This document shows positions 16,639 through 25,396 of a stretch of 64,000 bases of DNA, in pieces (within the stretch, counting starts at the first letter, position 1; each line of letters begins with the position of its first letter). The translations under genes were made by a program, and so were the position numbers. The DNA is taken from positions 124,001 through 188,000 of the forward strand of contig JACKDU010000011.1 of assembly GCA_020633335.1 (NCBI GenBank). Reading direction: 5' to 3'. This DNA is from Myxococcales bacterium. GTDB lineage: Bacteria > Myxococcota_A > Polyangia > Nannocystales > Nannocystaceae. The notes beneath the pieces are model-generated. The model made no database searches. It was given only the letters and a program-made list of their open reading frames with translations, and was not told where the DNA came from.

Positions 16639-18564
16639 ATGGCGCAGGGGACCGGAAGCAGCGCGGCGAGGGCGATGATCGGCACCGTCCTCGCGTCCCG
16701 CTATCGCATCGACGCGCTCCTCGGGGAGGGCGGCATGGGGGCCGTGTACCGCGGCCACCACCTCCACCTGAAGCGGGACTTCGCGATCAAGATCCTGCAC
16801 CCCGACGTCACCCGCGACCCCGACGTCGGCCGCCGCTTCGAGCGTGAGGCCCAGAGCGCCGCCCGCCTCGATCACCCCAACTGCATCCAGGTCACCGAGT
16901 TCGGGACGACCGACGACGGCACCCGCTACATGGTGATGCAGCTCCTCGAGGGGCTGGAGCTCCACGACCTGATCCGCGGGCCGATGGAGCCGCTGCGGGC
17001 GGTGGACCTCTTCATCCAGATCCTCGCGGGGCTCGAGCACGCCCACGCGAAGGGGGTGATCCACCGCGACCTCAAGCCCCAGAACATCTTCGTCTCGAAG
17101 GACGCCGACGGCAACGAGCTCCTCAAGATCGTCGACTTCGGGATCGCCAAGCTGGTCTCGGGCGAGGGCGCCGGCGAGGCGATGACCCGCGCGGGGATGG
17201 TCTTCGGGACCCCGCTCTACATGAGCCCGGAGCAGTGCCTCGGCGTCCAGGTCGACGCCCGCTCCGACCTCTACTCCGCCGGGATCCTCCTCTACCTGAT
17301 GCTCTCGGGGAAGCTCCCCTTCGTCTCCGAGGACCCGGTCGTGGTGATCCGGATGCAGGTGAGCCAGGAGCCGCCGCCGCTGCCGGCGAGCGTGCCGGCC
17401 GACCTCGCGGCGATCGTCGGCCGCCTCCTCCACAAGCAGCGTGAGGCCCGCTTCCCCGACGCGGCGACCGTCCGCAAGATGATGGAGGGCTACCGCAAGG
17501 TGCTCGCCGAACGGGTCGCGCGGGGCGAGAAGATCGCGTCGTCGACCCGCAAGATGCCGGTCATGGCGCCGCCGCCGAACTTCCACACGGCGCTCCCCGA
17601 CACCCTGCGGCCGCGGCCGTCGGGTCGCTTCGATCTCGAGGCGCTGCGGCCGTGGTTGATCGGCTTCATCGTCATCGGCCTGGTGGCGACCGCGGTGGTG
17701 GTCGTCCTCTTCCTCGGTCAGGATCCCGCGAAGGTCGCGGAGTCGACGGCGACCGGCGAGGGCAAGGTCGTCGAGCCGGTGCGCCCGCCCGAGCCCCCGG
17801 CGGAGGCGCTCCCGGAGCTGCCGGAGCGCGAGGCGCTCGCCCCCAGCGACGCCGAGCTCGCGGCCGTCGACGCCGCCTTCCGGAGCAACGACTACGACCA
17901 CGGCGCGCTCCTCCTCGGGCCGCTGCGGGCGACCTACCCCGAGCACGCCGGCCTCCTCTGGCGCGAGGGCTGGCTGATCAACTGGCGCGACAAGGACCGG
18001 GTCGAGGCGCTCGATCGCCTCCGCGAGGCGCTCACCCGCGACGAGGCGCTGCGGGAGAACCGGGCCTTCGTCCGCGACCTCGTCGACGTCCTCCGCTACC
18101 CCGAGGTCCGCGCGCAGGCGGTCGACCTCGCGCTCGGCCTCGGGGCCGACGGCCACGACCTCCTCCTCTCCTTCGTCAACGACCCCGAGATCCGCCTCTC
18201 GTTCAACGACCGCCACCGGATCCTCTCCGCGTTGGCCAGCGACGAGGCGGTCGCCGAGCGGATCGATCACCAGCTCAACCTCCGCCACGACCTCGAGCAG
18301 TACCGCGAGGCGCCGCGCCCCTGCGTCGCCCTCCGCGAGGCCCTCGCCGCGATCGCGGCCGCGCCCTCGCCGGACTACGGCGACGGGCTCGCCGACGTCG
18401 CGGTCCCGAAGGCGCCGGAGGAGGCCTCGGCCGAGGAGAAGGCGGCCTGCCAGGAGGTCCCGGCGATCCTCGCCAAGGCCCAGAAGGCGGTCGCCAAGGT
18501 GACGCCGAAGAAGAAGAAGAAGGTCACCAAGAAGCCGACGACCAAGAAGAAGAAGAAGCGCTGA
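16639..18564 (+). CDS. membrane-anchored Ser/Thr protein kinase
   Basis: From the chosen start the protein has 641 residues. The kinase domain (about 20-290) is canonical: GEGGMGAVY, Lys51 (FAIKIL), HRDLKPQN at 142, DFG at 167 and GTPLYMSPEQ. A single transmembrane helix (WLIGFIVIGLVATAVVVV, about 340-360) leads to a helical, TPR-like extracytoplasmic part and a Lys-rich tail. Starts are uncertain: ATG codons also occur at 16594 and 16675, the last giving MIGTVLASRYRI, a very common start for myxobacterial kinases. GGAGG lies about 15 nt before 16639. The Maf gene begins 4 nt after the stop, so the two are probably co-transcribed. Confidence 0.9.
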   Translation: MAQGTGSSAARAMIGTVLASRYRIDALLGEGGMGAVYRGHHLHLKRDFAIKILHPDVTRDPDVGRRFEREAQSAARLDHPNCIQVTEFGTTDDGTRYMVMQLLEGLELHDLIRGPMEPLRAVDLFIQILAGLEHAHAKGVIHRDLKPQNIFVSKDADGNELLKIVDFGIAKLVSGEGAGEAMTRAGMVFGTPLYMSPEQCLGVQVDARSDLYSAGILLYLMLSGKLPFVSEDPVVVIRMQVSQEPPPLPASVPADLAAIVGRLLHKQREARFPDAATVRKMMEGYRKVLAERVARGEKIASSTRKMPVMAPPPNFHTALPDTLRPRPSGRFDLEALRPWLIGFIVIGLVATAVVVVLFLGQDPAKVAESTATGEGKVVEPVRPPEPPAEALPELPEREALAPSDAELAAVDAAFRSNDYDHGALLLGPLRATYPEHAGLLWREGWLINWRDKDRVEALDRLREALTRDEALRENRAFVRDLVDVLRYPEVRAQAVDLALGLGADGHDLLLSFVNDPEIRLSFNDRHRILSALASDEAVAERIDHQLNLRHDLEQYREAPRPCVALREALAAIAAAPSPDYGDGLADVAVPKAPEEASAEEKAACQEVPAILAKAQKAVAKVTPKKKKKVTKKPTTKKKKKR

Positions 18565-18567
18565 GCG

Positions 18568-19203
18568 ATGAGCACCCCGCAGCCCGGCCATCGGCGCCTC
18601 GTCCTCGCGTCGACCTCGCGCTACCGCCGTGAGCTCCTCGCCCGCCTCGAGCTCCCCTTCGACGCCGCCGCCCCCGACTTTGATGAGCTGGCGGAGGAGC
18701 CTCGCTTCGCCGAGCTCGGCCCCGAGCGCTTCGCCCTCCACCTCGCCCGCGGCAAGGCGGAGTCGCTCCGGGCGGGCTTCCCCGACGCCTGGATCCTCGC
18801 GGCCGATCAGGTCGCGGTGATCGGCGGCGAGGGGCCGGACGAGGGGCCGCCGGAGCTCCTCCACAAGCCGGGGGACGAGGCGCGGGCGATCGCCCAGCTC
18901 CTCCGCCTCCGCGGCCGCACCCATCGTTTGATCTCGGGGATCGTCCTGGTCGACGGCGCGAGCGGCGAGACCCACGAGCTCGTCGATCGCCAGCGCCTGC
19001 GGATGCGTGCGTTCAGCGAGGCCGAGGCGAGTGAGTACGTCCGCCGCCACCGGCCCCTGGATTGCGTCGGCTCCTATCGGATCGAGGACGCCGGGATCAA
19101 GCTCTTCGCGGCGATCGAGAGCGCGGACTTCACCGGGATCATCGGCCTCCCGCTCATCGCGGTCGGTCAGCTCCTGCGCGAGGTCGGGCTCCTGCCGCGC
19201 TGA
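18568..19203 (+). CDS. maf: Maf/YceF-type nucleotide pyrophosphatase
   Basis: This is a 211-residue Maf family protein; these are cytoplasmic pyrophosphatases acting on non-canonical or methylated nucleotides. The N-terminal LVLASTSRYRRELLARL is the family signature (LASxSxxR), AADQVAV carries the catalytic Asp region, and LDCVGSYRIEDAGIKLF matches the conserved CAGxYxIEGxG motif. The order of motifs is complete and the length normal. It starts 3 nt after the kinase stop codon. The substrate subclass (YceF-like versus dTTP/UTP-type) cannot be fixed by eye. Confidence 0.9.
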   Translation: MSTPQPGHRRLVLASTSRYRRELLARLELPFDAAAPDFDELAEEPRFAELGPERFALHLARGKAESLRAGFPDAWILAADQVAVIGGEGPDEGPPELLHKPGDEARAIAQLLRLRGRTHRLISGIVLVDGASGETHELVDRQRLRMRAFSEAEASEYVRRHRPLDCVGSYRIEDAGIKLFAAIESADFTGIIGLPLIAVGQLLREVGLLPR

Positions 19204-19249
19204 GCGCAGCGCTCGGGGGGGCGCGTCGACAGGCGCCAGGGATCCGCGC

Positions 19250-19255
19250 TACGTT
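19250..19255 (+). promoter_or_regulatory. leaderless-type -10 element of the fic gene
   Basis: TACGTT ends 6 nt before the GTG start, with no Shine-Dalgarno. It supports 19262 over upstream in-frame starts that lie inside maf. Confidence 0.5.
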
Positions 19256-19261
19256 TTGGCG

Positions 19262-20668
19262 GTGACCACGTCACCCGAGGGGGCCGCCGAGATCATCACC
19301 CGCGTCGACCAGCTGCGGGCGGAGCTCGACGCCCTCCGCCCGCTCTCGCCGGAGGCCGAGGCGCGGGCGCTGCAGAAGCTCCGTCTCGACTGGAACTACC
19401 ACTCGAACGCCATCGAGGGGAACAGCCTGACCTACGGCGAGACGATGGCGTTCCTGATGCACGGGGTGACCGCGAAGGGCAAGCCCTTCAAGGACTACCT
19501 CGACATCCGCGGCCACAACGCGGCGATCAAATTCATCCTCGAGATCATTCGAGGGGAGACGCCGCTGACCGAGAAGGACATCCGCGATCTGCATGCGCTC
19601 GTCCTGGTCGAGCCCTACGAGATCGACGCGATCACCCCGGATGGGACGTCGGTCCGGCGGATGGTCCACCTCGGCGCGTACAAGACCTCGCCGAACCACG
19701 TGCGGACCGCGACGGGGGAGGTCCACTACTTCGCGTCGCCTGAGCAGACGCCGATCGAGATGGGGGAGCTGATGCGCTGGTTCGCGGCGAGCGAGGGGGT
19801 GGAGCACCCGCTGGTCCGCGCGAGCGTCCTCCACCACCGCCTGGTAGCGATCCATCCCTTCGATGACGGCAACGGCCGGGTCGCACGGCTCCTGATGAAC
19901 CTGGTGCTGATGAGGGCCGGCTTCCCGCCCGCAGTGCTGCGGAACGAGCGGCGCGCGGAGTACTACGCGGCGCTGGCGCGGGCAGACGCCGGTGAGATCG
20001 GGCCGCTGGTCGAGCTCGTCGGTGAGGCGGTCGCGCGATCGATCGACGTGTATGTCCGGGCCGCCCGGGGGGAGTCGATCGACGAGCCGGATGATCTGGA
20101 CAAGGAGATCGCGCTCCTGCGGCAGGAGATCGAGAGCAGGAGGGGCTCCGGTGGAGTACATCTCTCCGAAGAGTCACGAGACTTCTTTGTCGAACGGGTC
20201 GTGTCGCCGATCGTGGCGCAGATGGACGCGAAGCTTGCCAAGATCGCAAGTCTCTTCGAGCGAGCCGAGTGGAGGGTGGCTTTTGACGGGATGTCGCTGG
20301 TGGGCGATTGTCGGGACGCCTTCATCCCGGCGCTGTCGAAGCCGGCGACGAGCTGCGCGCTCCAATCCGTCGAGTTCTCCCGGCTACGCAATGCTCGGCA
20401 TAGCCTCAGCGTCGCCCTCAGGATCCAAGTGCGACTGGAGGAAATGCAGGCGCGGATCAGGTCGTGGGTAGAGCCGCTCGAAGCGACACACGAGCGGCGG
20501 GACGCAGCCCGGCATCGGGCCCTTCAGCGCCACGATGCGCCGCTGGAGCTGCGGCTCTCCTATTTGCAGGAGCTCCCCGCCGAGCGCCGGGACGACTTCG
20601 TGCAACGCGCGATCCGGACGCTCCTCGACCTGATCCGCCACGAGGACGAGGCGTCCGGGCCGGCCTGA
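19262..20668 (+). CDS. Fic domain protein (AMPylase-type) with N-terminal inhibitory helix
   Basis: This is a 468-residue Fic protein, a family that transfers AMP or related groups onto target proteins. The catalytic motif HPFDDGNGR begins at His198 and is complete. An inhibitory motif of the form S-x-x-x-E-G (Ser48-Glu52-Gly53 in HSNAIEGNSLTYGE) marks an intramolecularly regulated class II enzyme. The region after about residue 280 is helical, without a known domain. From about 20130 to 20560 the base composition drops and codons rare elsewhere here appear (CTT, TTT, GAA, AGA-type), so the C-terminal half may be acquired or fast evolving. It is flanked by maf and hutU and has its own -10-like hexamer. 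Confidence 0.9.
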   Translation: MTTSPEGAAEIITRVDQLRAELDALRPLSPEAEARALQKLRLDWNYHSNAIEGNSLTYGETMAFLMHGVTAKGKPFKDYLDIRGHNAAIKFILEIIRGETPLTEKDIRDLHALVLVEPYEIDAITPDGTSVRRMVHLGAYKTSPNHVRTATGEVHYFASPEQTPIEMGELMRWFAASEGVEHPLVRASVLHHRLVAIHPFDDGNGRVARLLMNLVLMRAGFPPAVLRNERRAEYYAALARADAGEIGPLVELVGEAVARSIDVYVRAARGESIDEPDDLDKEIALLRQEIESRRGSGGVHLSEESRDFFVERVVSPIVAQMDAKLAKIASLFERAEWRVAFDGMSLVGDCRDAFIPALSKPATSCALQSVEFSRLRNARHSLSVALRIQVRLEEMQARIRSWVEPLEATHERRDAARHRALQRHDAPLELRLSYLQELPAERRDDFVQRAIRTLLDLIRHEDEASGPA

Positions 20669-20675
20669 GGCCCGG
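20655..20675 (+). terminator. hairpin over the fic stop codon
   Basis: A perfect 7-bp stem CCGGGCC/GGCCCGG with a 7-nt loop contains the TGA of fic. There is no U-tract; it may stop transcription or protect the 3' end. Confidence 0.4.
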
Positions 20676-20738
20676 CGCCGGCGGCGGATCGTGAGCTGAC
20701 CCGCCCTCGCTCGCGGGCCCGCCTCCGGGCACCTCTGC

Positions 20739-20744
20739 TACCTT
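20739..20744 (+). promoter_or_regulatory. leaderless-type -10 element of hutU
   Basis: TACCTT ends 8 nt before the ATG and the gap has no Shine-Dalgarno. Confidence 0.5.
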
Positions 20745-20752
20745 CTTGCCCC

Positions 20753-22408
20753 ATGGAGATCCCGACGATCCGGGCGCCCCACGGCAGCGCGCTCTCGTGC
20801 AAGGGCTGGCCGCAGGAGGCCGCCCTGCGGATGTTGATGAACAACCTCGACCCCGACGTCGCCGAGGACCCGAAGAACCTGGTGGTCTACGGCGGCACCG
20901 GCAAGGCGGCGCGCTCGTGGCCGGACTACCACCGGATCGTCGCGTCGCTCCGCGACCTCGAGGCCGACGAGACGCTGATCGTCCAGAGCGGCCGCGCGCA
21001 GGGGATCTTCAAGACCCACGAGGACGCGCCGCGGGTGCTCATCGCCAACTCCCACCTGGTCCCGAAGTGGGCGACCCTCGAGGAGCACAACCGCCTCGCC
21101 GCCCTCGGCCTGACGATGTTCGGGCAGATGACCGCGGGCTCGTGGATCTACATCGGCACCCAGGGGATCGTCCAGGGGACCTACGAGACCTTCGCCGCCT
21201 GCGCCCGCCAGCACTTCGGCTCCGACCTCCGCGGGCGCCTGGTGGTCACCGGCGGGCTCGGCGGGATGGGCGGCGCGCAGCCGCTGGCGGCGACGATGAA
21301 CGGCGCGGCGATCCTCTGCGTCGAGGTCGACCCCCACCGGATCGATCGCCGCCTCGAGACCGGCTACCTGATGCGCAAGTCGGAGAGCCTCGACGAGGCG
21401 CTCGCGCTCCTCGACGCCGCCCGCGCGGCCGGCGAGGCGCTCAGCGTCGGCCTCCTCGGCAACTGCGCCGAGGTCCTCCCCGAGCTCGTCCGTCGCGGGG
21501 TGATCCCGGATGTCGTCACCGACCAGACCAGCGCCCACGACGAGCTCCACGGCTACGTCCCGGCGGGGATCTCGCTCGCCGACGCGATCGCCCTCCGCGA
21601 GGCGGATCCGGCGGAGTACATCCGCCGCAGCGTCGCGTCGATGGGCGAGCACGTCGCGGCGATGCGGGCGATGCAGGACCGCGGGGCGATCGCCTTCGAC
21701 TACGGCAACAACATCCGCGCCCAGGCGGTCAAGGCCGGGGTCGAGGACGCCTTCGAGATCAAGGGCTTCATCCCGCTCTACATCCGCCCGCTCTTCTGCG
21801 AGGGGCAGGGGCCCTTCCGCTGGGCCGCGCTCTCGGGTGACCCGGCGGACATCCGGGTCACCGACGAGGTGATCCTGAACCTCTTCCCCGAGAAGGTCGA
21901 GCTCCGCCGCTGGATCGAGCTCGCCCAGAAGCACGTCCACTTCCAGGGCCTCCCCGCGCGGATCTGCTGGCTCGGCTACGGCGAGCGCGACCGCGCCGGC
22001 CTCGCCTTCAACGAGCTGGTCCGCACCGGCAAGGTCAAGGCGCCGATCGTCATCGGCCGCGATCACCTCGACTGCGGCTCGGTCGCCTCGCCCAACCGCG
22101 AGACCGAGGGGATGAAGGACGGCTCCGACGCGATCGCCGACTGGCCGCTCCTCAACGGCCTGATCAACACCGCCGCCGGCGCGACCTGGGTCTCGCTCCA
22201 CCACGGCGGCGGCGTCGGCATCGGCTACTCGATCCACGCCGGCATGGTGGTCGTCGCCGACGGCACCGAGGGGGCCGCCCGCCGCCTCGCGCGGGTGCTG
22301 GTCACCGACCCGGGGATGGGGATCGTCCGCCACGTCGACGCCGGCTACGACGAGGCGATCGACTTCGCCCGCCGCGCCGGCGTCCGGGTCCCGGGGCGGA
22401 CGCCATGA
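20753..22408 (+). CDS. hutU: urocanate hydratase
   Basis: HutU converts urocanate to imidazolone propionate, the second step of histidine degradation, using tightly bound NAD+ in the cytoplasm. The 551-residue product has the normal length and collinear family segments: LVVYGGTGKAARSW, QSGRAQGIFKTH, NSHLVPKWATLEEHNRL, FGQMTAGSWIYIGTQGIVQGT, the NAD-binding VTGGLGGMGGAQPLA, and LGNCAEVLPELV with its Cys. The C-terminal HHGGGVGIGYSIHAGMV is also characteristic. It overlaps hutI by 4 nt (ATGA), so the two genes are translationally coupled. hutH (histidine ammonia-lyase) is not in the window. Confidence 0.97.
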   Translation: MEIPTIRAPHGSALSCKGWPQEAALRMLMNNLDPDVAEDPKNLVVYGGTGKAARSWPDYHRIVASLRDLEADETLIVQSGRAQGIFKTHEDAPRVLIANSHLVPKWATLEEHNRLAALGLTMFGQMTAGSWIYIGTQGIVQGTYETFAACARQHFGSDLRGRLVVTGGLGGMGGAQPLAATMNGAAILCVEVDPHRIDRRLETGYLMRKSESLDEALALLDAARAAGEALSVGLLGNCAEVLPELVRRGVIPDVVTDQTSAHDELHGYVPAGISLADAIALREADPAEYIRRSVASMGEHVAAMRAMQDRGAIAFDYGNNIRAQAVKAGVEDAFEIKGFIPLYIRPLFCEGQGPFRWAALSGDPADIRVTDEVILNLFPEKVELRRWIELAQKHVHFQGLPARICWLGYGERDRAGLAFNELVRTGKVKAPIVIGRDHLDCGSVASPNRETEGMKDGSDAIADWPLLNGLINTAAGATWVSLHHGGGVGIGYSIHAGMVVVADGTEGAARRLARVLVTDPGMGIVRHVDAGYDEAIDFARRAGVRVPGRTP

Positions 22409-23691
22409 TCGCCGCGCCCGCGCGCGCGGCCGGCAAGACCGTCGTCCTCGCCGACGCCCGCCAGCTCCTCACCCTGGCCGATGGGACAGCTTCGGCGCGG
22501 ACCGGGCGCGCCCAGGGCGAGCTCGGGCTCCGCGAGGGCTGGTCGGTCGTGATCCAGGGCGGCGTGATCACCTGGACGGGGCCCCACGCCGAGCTCGGCC
22601 CGGTGATCGCCGGGAACCGCGACCTCGAGATCCACGAGTGCCGGGGCAAGGTCGTCCTCCCCGGGCTGGTCGACTCGCACACCCACCTCGTGTGGGGCGG
22701 CGATCGCCGCGACGAGCTCGAGATGCGCCTCGCCGGCGCCGACTACGAGGCGATCTTCGCGGCCGGCGGCGGGATCCTCTCGAGCGTCCGCCAGACCCGC
22801 GCGCTCTCCGAGGACGAGCTCCACCGCGCGTCGCTCCGCCGCGCGCTGCGGATGCGCGCCTGCGGGACCACGACCTTCGAGATCAAGAGCGGCTACGGCC
22901 TCGACCTCGAGGGCGAGCGCCGCCAGCTCCGGGTCGCCCGCCGCCTCGGCGGCGACGACGGCCTCCGGGTTCGCGCCACCTGCCTCGCCGCCCACGCGCT
23001 CCCGGCGGAATTCCGCGGCGTCGAGGGCGGGCGCGAGCGCTTCCTCGAGCAGGTGTGCGAGGTGATCCTGCCGGCGATCGTCGCCGAGGGCCTCGCCGAC
23101 TACGCCGACGTGTTCTGTGATCGCGGCGCCTTCACCCCGGAGGAGAGCCGCCGCGTCCTCCTCCGCGCGCGCGCGCTCGGCCTCGGCCTCCGGGTCCACG
23201 CCAACGAGCTCGGCTCGACCGGCGGCGCGCTCCTGGCCGCCGAGCTCGGCGCGGCCTCGGCCGATCACCTCCTCTACCTCGATGATCGCGAGCGGGCCGC
23301 GCTCCGCGAGGCGGGCACCGTCGCCACCCTCCTCCCCGGCACCTCGCTGGTCCTCGGCAAGCCCCACGCCGACGGCCGCGCGCTCGTCGAGGCCGGCGTG
23401 CCGGTGGCGGTCGCCAGCGACTGCAACCCCGGCTCGTGCGCGCTCGAGAGCCTGGCGCTGGTCCTCGCGCTCGCCTGCTACGGCTGCCGCCTCTCGCCGG
23501 CCGAGGCGATCTGCGCGGCGACCCACAACGCCGCCGCCTCGCTCGGCCTCGCCGACACCGTCGGCCGGATCGCCCCGGGGCTCGCCGCCGATCTCCTGAT
23601 CCTGGCGACCGACGACTACCGCGACCTCGTCTACCACGCCGGCTCGCCGCTCATCGCCGCGGTCTTCCAAGGCGGCGAGCGGGTCGTCTAG
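22405..23691 (+). CDS. hutI: imidazolonepropionase
   Basis: HutI hydrolyses imidazolone propionate to formiminoglutamate, the third step of histidine degradation. The 428-residue protein is an amidohydrolase: VVLPGLVDSHTHLVWGGDR gives the HxH metal site, FEIKSGYGLDLEGE and the ATCLAAHALP His follow, VHANELGSTGG carries another ligand region, and VASDCNPGSCALES the catalytic Asp. It is fused by an ATGA overlap to hutU. Its stop codon abuts that of the convergent kinase gene. A copy of the dispersed palindrome lies near the N-terminus (LADGTASA), in a poorly conserved stretch. Confidence 0.96.
   Translation: MIAAPARAAGKTVVLADARQLLTLADGTASARTGRAQGELGLREGWSVVIQGGVITWTGPHAELGPVIAGNRDLEIHECRGKVVLPGLVDSHTHLVWGGDRRDELEMRLAGADYEAIFAAGGGILSSVRQTRALSEDELHRASLRRALRMRACGTTTFEIKSGYGLDLEGERRQLRVARRLGGDDGLRVRATCLAAHALPAEFRGVEGGRERFLEQVCEVILPAIVAEGLADYADVFCDRGAFTPEESRRVLLRARALGLGLRVHANELGSTGGALLAAELGAASADHLLYLDDRERAALREAGTVATLLPGTSLVLGKPHADGRALVEAGVPVAVASDCNPGSCALESLALVLALACYGCRLSPAEAICAATHNAAASLGLADTVGRIAPGLAADLLILATDDYRDLVYHAGSPLIAAVFQGGERVV
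22472..22491. repeat. dispersed interrupted palindrome (copy 4)
   Basis: Arms CCCTGGCC and GGACAGCT around GATG, inside hutI. Gives the rare codons GGG-ACA-GCT. Confidence 0.5.
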
Positions 23692-25164
23692 TCAGGGCGC
23701 CCGTGAGACGGGCCGCGCGTCGGCCGAGGCCCGGTGCCAGAGGACGCCGAAGGAGCCGATGATCAGCGGTCCGACCACGGCCATGCCCGCCGGGAAGATC
23801 CCGGGGAAGAGCGCCGCGGCGATCAGCGCGAGGACGACGAGCCCCGCGGGCACGGCCATCCAGCGGGCGAAGAGGAGCGCCCCGGTGCCGAGGACCGCGA
23901 TCGCCAGGAGGGCGCTGTCGACGATGATCACCTGCTCGGGCGCGTCGAGGGTCAGGCCGACGAAGCGCTGGAGCGAGACCATCAGCGAGAGCGCGAGGAT
24001 CACGGCGATCGTCCGGCGGTGGAAGGTGTTGCGGAGGAGCGTCCGCCGGTAGGCGAAGGAGAGGCCGGCGATCATCGCCACGCCGCTGGTCGAGAGGAGC
24101 GCGTGGATCATCCGGCGATCGATCGACGCGTCGAGGGCGACGACCGTGAGGGTCGGCGCGACCACCACGACCATGAAGGAGATCAGCGCCCCGAAGACGA
24201 TCCTTCGCTCGCGGGCGGCCGCGCTCGGGTCGGCGTCGGGGTCGATCGCCAGGGCCTCGAGGAGCGCGCCGAGATCGCCCGCGCGGCGCCCGAGATCGGC
24301 CTCGACGCCGCGCTCGAGCGCGAGGCGGAGGCGCCCGGGGAGGGCGACGCCGGCCGGCGGCGGCCGCCGCTCCCCGCCGGTGACCGCCGCCTTGAGCTCC
24401 TCGAAGGTCCGACCGCCGTAGGGCCGCTCGCCGTAGAGCGACTCCCAGAGCGCGACCGCGAAGGAGAAGACGTCGGAGCGCGCGTCGACCTCGAGGCCGG
24501 CGAATTGCTCCGGCGACATGTAGGCGGGTGTCCCGGCGATCGCCCCGTCGAGGCTCTGCGCGAGGTCGATCGAGGCGAGCGCGCGCGGCCTCGTGTCGTC
24601 CTCGCCGAGCGTCCGCTGGGCCCGCGCGAGCCCGAAGTCGAGGACCCGCACCCGCCCGTCGGCGCCGACGATCACGTTCGAGGGCTTGAAGTCGCGGTGG
24701 ACGAGGCCGGCCTGGTGGGCCGCCTGGAGCCCGCGCGCGGCCTGGGCGTAGGCGTCGAGGCGCTCGCGGAGGGTCCGGCCCGCCGCGCTCTGCCAGCGAT
24801 CGAGGGGCTCGCCCTCGACCAGCTCCATCGCCACATAGACCTCGCCGCTCGCCTCGCCGACCTCGTAGACGTGGACCACGTTGGGGTGGGAGAGGCGGGC
24901 GAGCGCGCGGGCCTCGCGGAGCGTCTGTGTCCGACCGGCCGCGCCGCCGCCGTCGCGGACCACCTTGAGCGCGACCATCCGATCGAGGCCGCCGTGGTAG
25001 GCGGTGTACACGACCCCCATCCCGCCGGCGCCGAGGCGGCGGAGGAGGACGTAGCCCCCGAGCGCGCTCCCTGGCGGCCGCTCATCGGCTTCGGCGGGCG
25101 CGGGGAGGACGGCGTCGACGCCCGCGGAGGTCCGGGTCCGGTCGGAGTCGAGGGTCGCGTCCAC
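23692..25164 (-). CDS. Ser/Thr protein kinase with C-terminal multi-helix membrane domain
   Basis: This is a 490-residue kinase. The kinase domain (about 38-300) has GAGGMGVVY, Lys67 (VALKVV), HRDFKPSN at 156, DFG at 176 and GTPAYMSPEQ. From about residue 328 to the end, four or more hydrophobic helices form an integral membrane domain, unlike the single helix of most PknB-type kinases; it could sense a membrane or lipid signal. The GTG start at 25164 is chosen because TATCCT lies 6 nt upstream and the codons before it are atypical; in-frame ATGs at 25251 and 25296 are alternatives. It is convergent with hutI, the stop codons being adjacent. Confidence 0.9.
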   Translation of the reverse strand: MDATLDSDRTRTSAGVDAVLPAPAEADERPPGSALGGYVLLRRLGAGGMGVVYTAYHGGLDRMVALKVVRDGGGAAGRTQTLREARALARLSHPNVVHVYEVGEASGEVYVAMELVEGEPLDRWQSAAGRTLRERLDAYAQAARGLQAAHQAGLVHRDFKPSNVIVGADGRVRVLDFGLARAQRTLGEDDTRPRALASIDLAQSLDGAIAGTPAYMSPEQFAGLEVDARSDVFSFAVALWESLYGERPYGGRTFEELKAAVTGGERRPPPAGVALPGRLRLALERGVEADLGRRAGDLGALLEALAIDPDADPSAAARERRIVFGALISFMVVVVAPTLTVVALDASIDRRMIHALLSTSGVAMIAGLSFAYRRTLLRNTFHRRTIAVILALSLMVSLQRFVGLTLDAPEQVIIVDSALLAIAVLGTGALLFARWMAVPAGLVVLALIAAALFPGIFPAGMAVVGPLIIGSFGVLWHRASADARPVSRAP

Positions 25165-25170
25165 CGGCGG

Positions 25171-25176
25171 AGGATA
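25171..25176 (-). promoter_or_regulatory. leaderless-type -10 element of the membrane kinase gene
   Basis: TATCCT on the minus strand ends 6 nt before the GTG at 25164; no Shine-Dalgarno. It decides between three in-frame starts. Confidence 0.5.
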
Positions 25177-25233
25177 TCGCCGATGTGGGCTTCGGCCCAC
25201 GGTGAGCCTCCCGGCCCCCAGGGGATCGACCCT

Positions 25234-25253
25234 GGATGTCCGAAGGGGCATGT
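25234..25253. repeat. dispersed interrupted palindrome (copy 5)
   Basis: Arms GGATGTCC and GGGCATGT around GAAG, in the divergent gap between the membrane kinase and the next lipoprotein gene. Confidence 0.55.
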
Positions 25254-25396
25254 CGGAGGGGATCGCATGGACGGGCGATATCAACCCACAGTGCAAATGA
25301 AGACGACGCGCGGAGTCGTCGCGCTCCCCGGCCGATCGACGAGGACGTCATCTGCTATCGTGGTCGCGCCTTCGGGCCCGTGAGAGGAGCAATGCG

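Noticed and set aside
12958..19050. A 2030-codon open frame on the minus strand, antisense to two kinase genes and maf
   Set aside because: In a 70% GC genome with G/C third positions, antisense frames stay open by chance. Its translation is low-complexity (Arg, Asp, Glu, Gly, Leu) with no motif, while the plus strand encodes clear kinase and Maf motifs.
19202..19214. Terminator after maf
   Set aside because: The palindrome GAGCG-CAG-CGCTC is short, with a three-base loop and no U-tract; too weak to call.
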